Below, one piece after another: positions 61,845 to 64,000 of a DNA stretch of 64,000 bases. Location of the stretch: assembly GCF_042485795.1 (NCBI RefSeq), contig NZ_CP169368.1:1488001-1552000 (forward strand), in the 5' to 3' direction. Position 1 is the first letter of the stretch; each line of letters starts with the position of its first letter. Source of the stretch: Lonepinella sp042485795. Lineage in GTDB: Bacteria > Pseudomonadota > Gammaproteobacteria > Enterobacterales > Pasteurellaceae. Under the pieces are notes generated by a model. That model ran no database searches. It was not told where the DNA came from and saw only the letters and a program-made list of their open reading frames with translations. The position numbers and the translations under genes were made by a program.

Positions 61845-63293
61845 CTATTGCCCAAACACCAACACATTCGCAAATCCTTGCTCTTTCAAATACAACGCCT
61901 GCAATTTGCTCATTACTCCACGTTCGCAATACAGTACATAATTTTTACTTTGGTCAAGATTACCAAATTGTGAACTAAGTTTATAAAATGGCATTAATTG
62001 TATGGTTTTGCCGTCTAATACCAGCGGTTTTTCATCGATTTCTTCTGGACTACGAATATCTAAAATCACGTCATTTTCGCCTAACACAGAAACGGTATCC
62101 ACTTGCACCACATCTTTTTCGGTTTGCTCGGCAATTTGACGAATATCTAAATATTGTGCATTTTGCACCGCACTTTCTAATACGTTGAAATCAAAATTTT
62201 GTTCTTCGGCTTCAATTTTTTCCCGAATCGCTTTTACCGTTGGATTTTTAGAAATTACCCCACAAAATTCAGGCATGGATTTTGCAATATCGTCCGTGCC
62301 GATCTGTTTTGCTATGGCAATAATTTGCTCTTTATCGTGGGTAATCAATGGTCGTAACACCAACGCACTGGCGGCTTCATCAATCAAACGTAAATTAGTC
62401 AGCGTTTGGCTCGATACCTGCCCTAAGGCTTCCCCCGTAACAATCGCTTCAATAGCAAACCGTTCAGCAACTCGGCTGGCAGCTCGCACCATCATGCGTT
62501 TTAACACCACGCCCATTTGCCCGTTATCCACTTTTTCCAAAATCTCGCCCACAACTTGCTCAAAATTAATCGCAACAAAGCGTACCTTATGAGAACTGCT
62601 ATAACGCTGCCAAATATGATACGCCATTTGTTTCACGCCAATTTCGTGTGCTGCACCGCCAAGGTTGAAAAAGCAATAATGCACACGACTACCACGGCGA
62701 ATCAGCATATAGCTAGACACACCCGAATCAAAACCGCCCGAAATCAAGGAAAGCACATCTTCTTGCGTACCTATCGGATAACCGCCAATGCCAGCAAAGC
62801 GTTGTTTAATAAAGATTAATTTGTCATTTTCTACTTCAATTCGCACCGTAACATCAGGATTTTTCAATTTCACTTTGGCAGTTTCAATATGTTGATTTAA
62901 CCCACCACCCACATAACGCTCAATTTCTAGCGAACTAAAAGAATGTTGCCCACGGCGTTTGGCTCGTACGCAAAAAGTTTTGCCATTCAAGCTATCGCCC
63001 ACTTGTTGCAAAGTTTGCTCAAAAATATTATGCAGGTCGGTAAAGGGTTTTTCTTCCACTTCTAAAAAATGATGGATCCCCGGAATTCGCCCAATTAGCT
63101 CAATTAACTGCGGTCGAAATTCTTCATTTTTTGACCGCACTTCAATAAAATCCCAATGACGCACCACTGCCAAGGTATCATCGTGTTTGCTTAACACTTG
63201 GCGAATATTGCTAGTTAAAATCTTAATAAACCGTTTGCGAACGCTGTCGCTTTTAATCATGATTTCAGGGAAAAGTTTGATGATAAATTTCAT
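61845..63293 (-). CDS. thiI: tRNA 4-thiouridine synthase / thiamine thiazole sulfurtransferase
   Basis: A 482-residue enzyme making s4U8 in tRNA and giving sulfur to thiazole synthesis. N-terminal ferredoxin-like and THUMP domains (about 1-165) precede the PP-loop ATPase (SGGFDSGVSSYML) and the C-terminal rhodanese domain, whose catalytic cysteine is in YVLYCERGVMS. Domain order and length match E. coli ThiI. It is convergent with yafS and divergent from the next gene. Confidence 0.96.
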   Translation of the reverse strand: MKFIIKLFPEIMIKSDSVRKRFIKILTSNIRQVLSKHDDTLAVVRHWDFIEVRSKNEEFRPQLIELIGRIPGIHHFLEVEEKPFTDLHNIFEQTLQQVGDSLNGKTFCVRAKRRGQHSFSSLEIERYVGGGLNQHIETAKVKLKNPDVTVRIEVENDKLIFIKQRFAGIGGYPIGTQEDVLSLISGGFDSGVSSYMLIRRGSRVHYCFFNLGGAAHEIGVKQMAYHIWQRYSSSHKVRFVAINFEQVVGEILEKVDNGQMGVVLKRMMVRAASRVAERFAIEAIVTGEALGQVSSQTLTNLRLIDEAASALVLRPLITHDKEQIIAIAKQIGTDDIAKSMPEFCGVISKNPTVKAIREKIEAEEQNFDFNVLESAVQNAQYLDIRQIAEQTEKDVVQVDTVSVLGENDVILDIRSPEEIDEKPLVLDGKTIQLMPFYKLSSQFGNLDQSKNYVLYCERGVMSKLQALYLKEQGFANVLVFGQ

Positions 63294-63404
63294 TGGGTTG
63301 CTCTTTAAACTAAAAAATTTCGGGCATTATACAGGAAATTTTTATATTCGGGAAAAATCAAGTAGAATACTGCTACGCAAAGCCGTTCATTCAAAGGGGA
63401 CATC

Positions 63405-64000
63405 GTGGAAAAACAAGCACTACGAGAGCTGATTCAATTCGGTGAGAAAATCAATGTGGAATTTAAAGCATCGCAAAATGCGTTGACAAAAGATATTTTT
63501 GATACGATTTGTGCTTTCAATAATCGCATTGGTGGGCATATTTTTCTTGGGGTGAACGATCAAAAAGTGATTGTAGGGGTAAATCAGGACAAGCAAGATA
63601 AAATCATTAAAGAACTCACTACGGCGATCAACAATCCACAAAAAATTTACCCACCTTTATATTTAACCCCTGTGCCGATAGAAATAGAGGGTAAAACCAT
63701 TATTTATCTGCGAGTACCTGAAGGAACGCAAGTCTGTCGGCATAATGGGCGAATTTGGGATCGCTCATTTGAAGGCGATATTAATATTACCGATCAAGCG
63801 GAACAGGTTTACAAACTCTACACTCGCAAGCAAGGCAGTTATTTTGTCAATAAAGTTTATCCAAATTTACCCCTTGATTTGCTTGATCAAGCAGTAATTG
63901 AAAAAGCTCGAAAAATGGCATTAGGACGAAATCAACATCACGCTTGGGGCGAAATGAACAATGAAGAAATGCTACGCAGTGCGAATTTGATTTTGATCGA
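63405..64000 (+). CDS. AlbA_2 (Schlafen-like) domain protein, 3' end beyond window
   Basis: A frame starting at GTG 63405 runs to the end of the window with 198 codons and no stop. GGGGA lies five bases before the GTG. The N-terminal 115 residues are an AlbA_2 domain: NVEFKASQNALTKDIFDTICAFNNRIGGHIFLGVNDQKVIVGV (the EFK catalytic-type motif and the GG-x-IFLGV stretch), then YLRVPEGTQVCRHNGRIWDRS. These proteins usually have a DNA-binding winged-helix C-terminus or an ATP-dependent helicase-like tail. Function is unknown; some are transcriptional regulators, others are defence nucleases. Confidence 0.85.
   Translation, partial: MEKQALRELIQFGEKINVEFKASQNALTKDIFDTICAFNNRIGGHIFLGVNDQKVIVGVNQDKQDKIIKELTTAINNPQKIYPPLYLTPVPIEIEGKTIIYLRVPEGTQVCRHNGRIWDRSFEGDINITDQAEQVYKLYTRKQGSYFVNKVYPNLPLDLLDQAVIEKARKMALGRNQHHAWGEMNNEEMLRSANLILI

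Overview
The window reads as chromosomal DNA of a Pasteurellaceae bacterium. It is AT-rich and carries the Haemophilus-type DNA uptake core AAGTGCGGT (or ACCGCACTT) many times, several times as inverted pairs that form terminators. Gene content also fits Haemophilus and its relatives: a trpE-trpG-tautomerase-trpD-trpC operon without trpBA, an aroG/F-tyrA operon, and usg, ybaK, modF, mltB and mrcB genes with typical sequences. I cannot name the genus. All calls rest on reading the sequence and on remembered family knowledge; no database search was run.

Layout. 1-10.7 kb is housekeeping: the end of oligopeptidase A, an SDR dehydrogenase, a periplasmic HtrA protease, folE, moeA-moeB, a YeiH-type exporter, a DsrE protein, an NCS2 purine permease, usg and ybaK. 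At 10.8-12.1 kb a complete IS256-family element with 8-bp target duplications splits a 43-codon membrane-protein gene. 12.2-22.4 kb holds tyrA and the DAHP synthase under two TyrR boxes, a quinone reductase-like flavoprotein, nfeD-qmcA, modF, an OmpA-like lipoprotein, sohB and the yadGH ABC exporter. 22.5-28.4 kb is the trp operon, with a TrpR operator on its promoter and a PIN-type toxin-antitoxin pair inserted between trpD and trpC. 28.4-33.5 kb is a heme/hemoglobin-type uptake locus: one TonB receptor and two TbpB-like surface lipoproteins.

33.6-40.6 kb is accessory, defence-like DNA: a HEPN protein, a TacAT toxin-antitoxin pair and a tight six-gene operon. The operon encodes a WYL regulator, three uncharacterised proteins with glycine-rich membrane segments or a TerB-like domain, a small unknown protein and a cysteine-cluster protein. 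Just upstream of the WYL gene are 29 perfect copies of a 7-bp repeat. The repeat is open in all three minus-strand frames and has a Shine-Dalgarno-like GGAG at its 5' edge. One frame ends exactly over the WYL start codon. This is my best candidate for an undescribed, phase-variable system.

40.7-48 kb has mltB and a six-gene polysaccharide cluster (two GT2, a GT25, a polymerase/ligase, a flippase and a pyruvyltransferase). 48-64 kb returns to core functions: an ElyC-like protein, znuCB, mrcB, a second purine permease behind a PurR box, a TyrP-type transporter, a sucrose locus (ROK kinase, scrA, scrB), gloB with yafS, thiI, and the start of an AlbA_2-domain gene that runs off the window.

No tRNA, rRNA, CRISPR array or origin was recognised.
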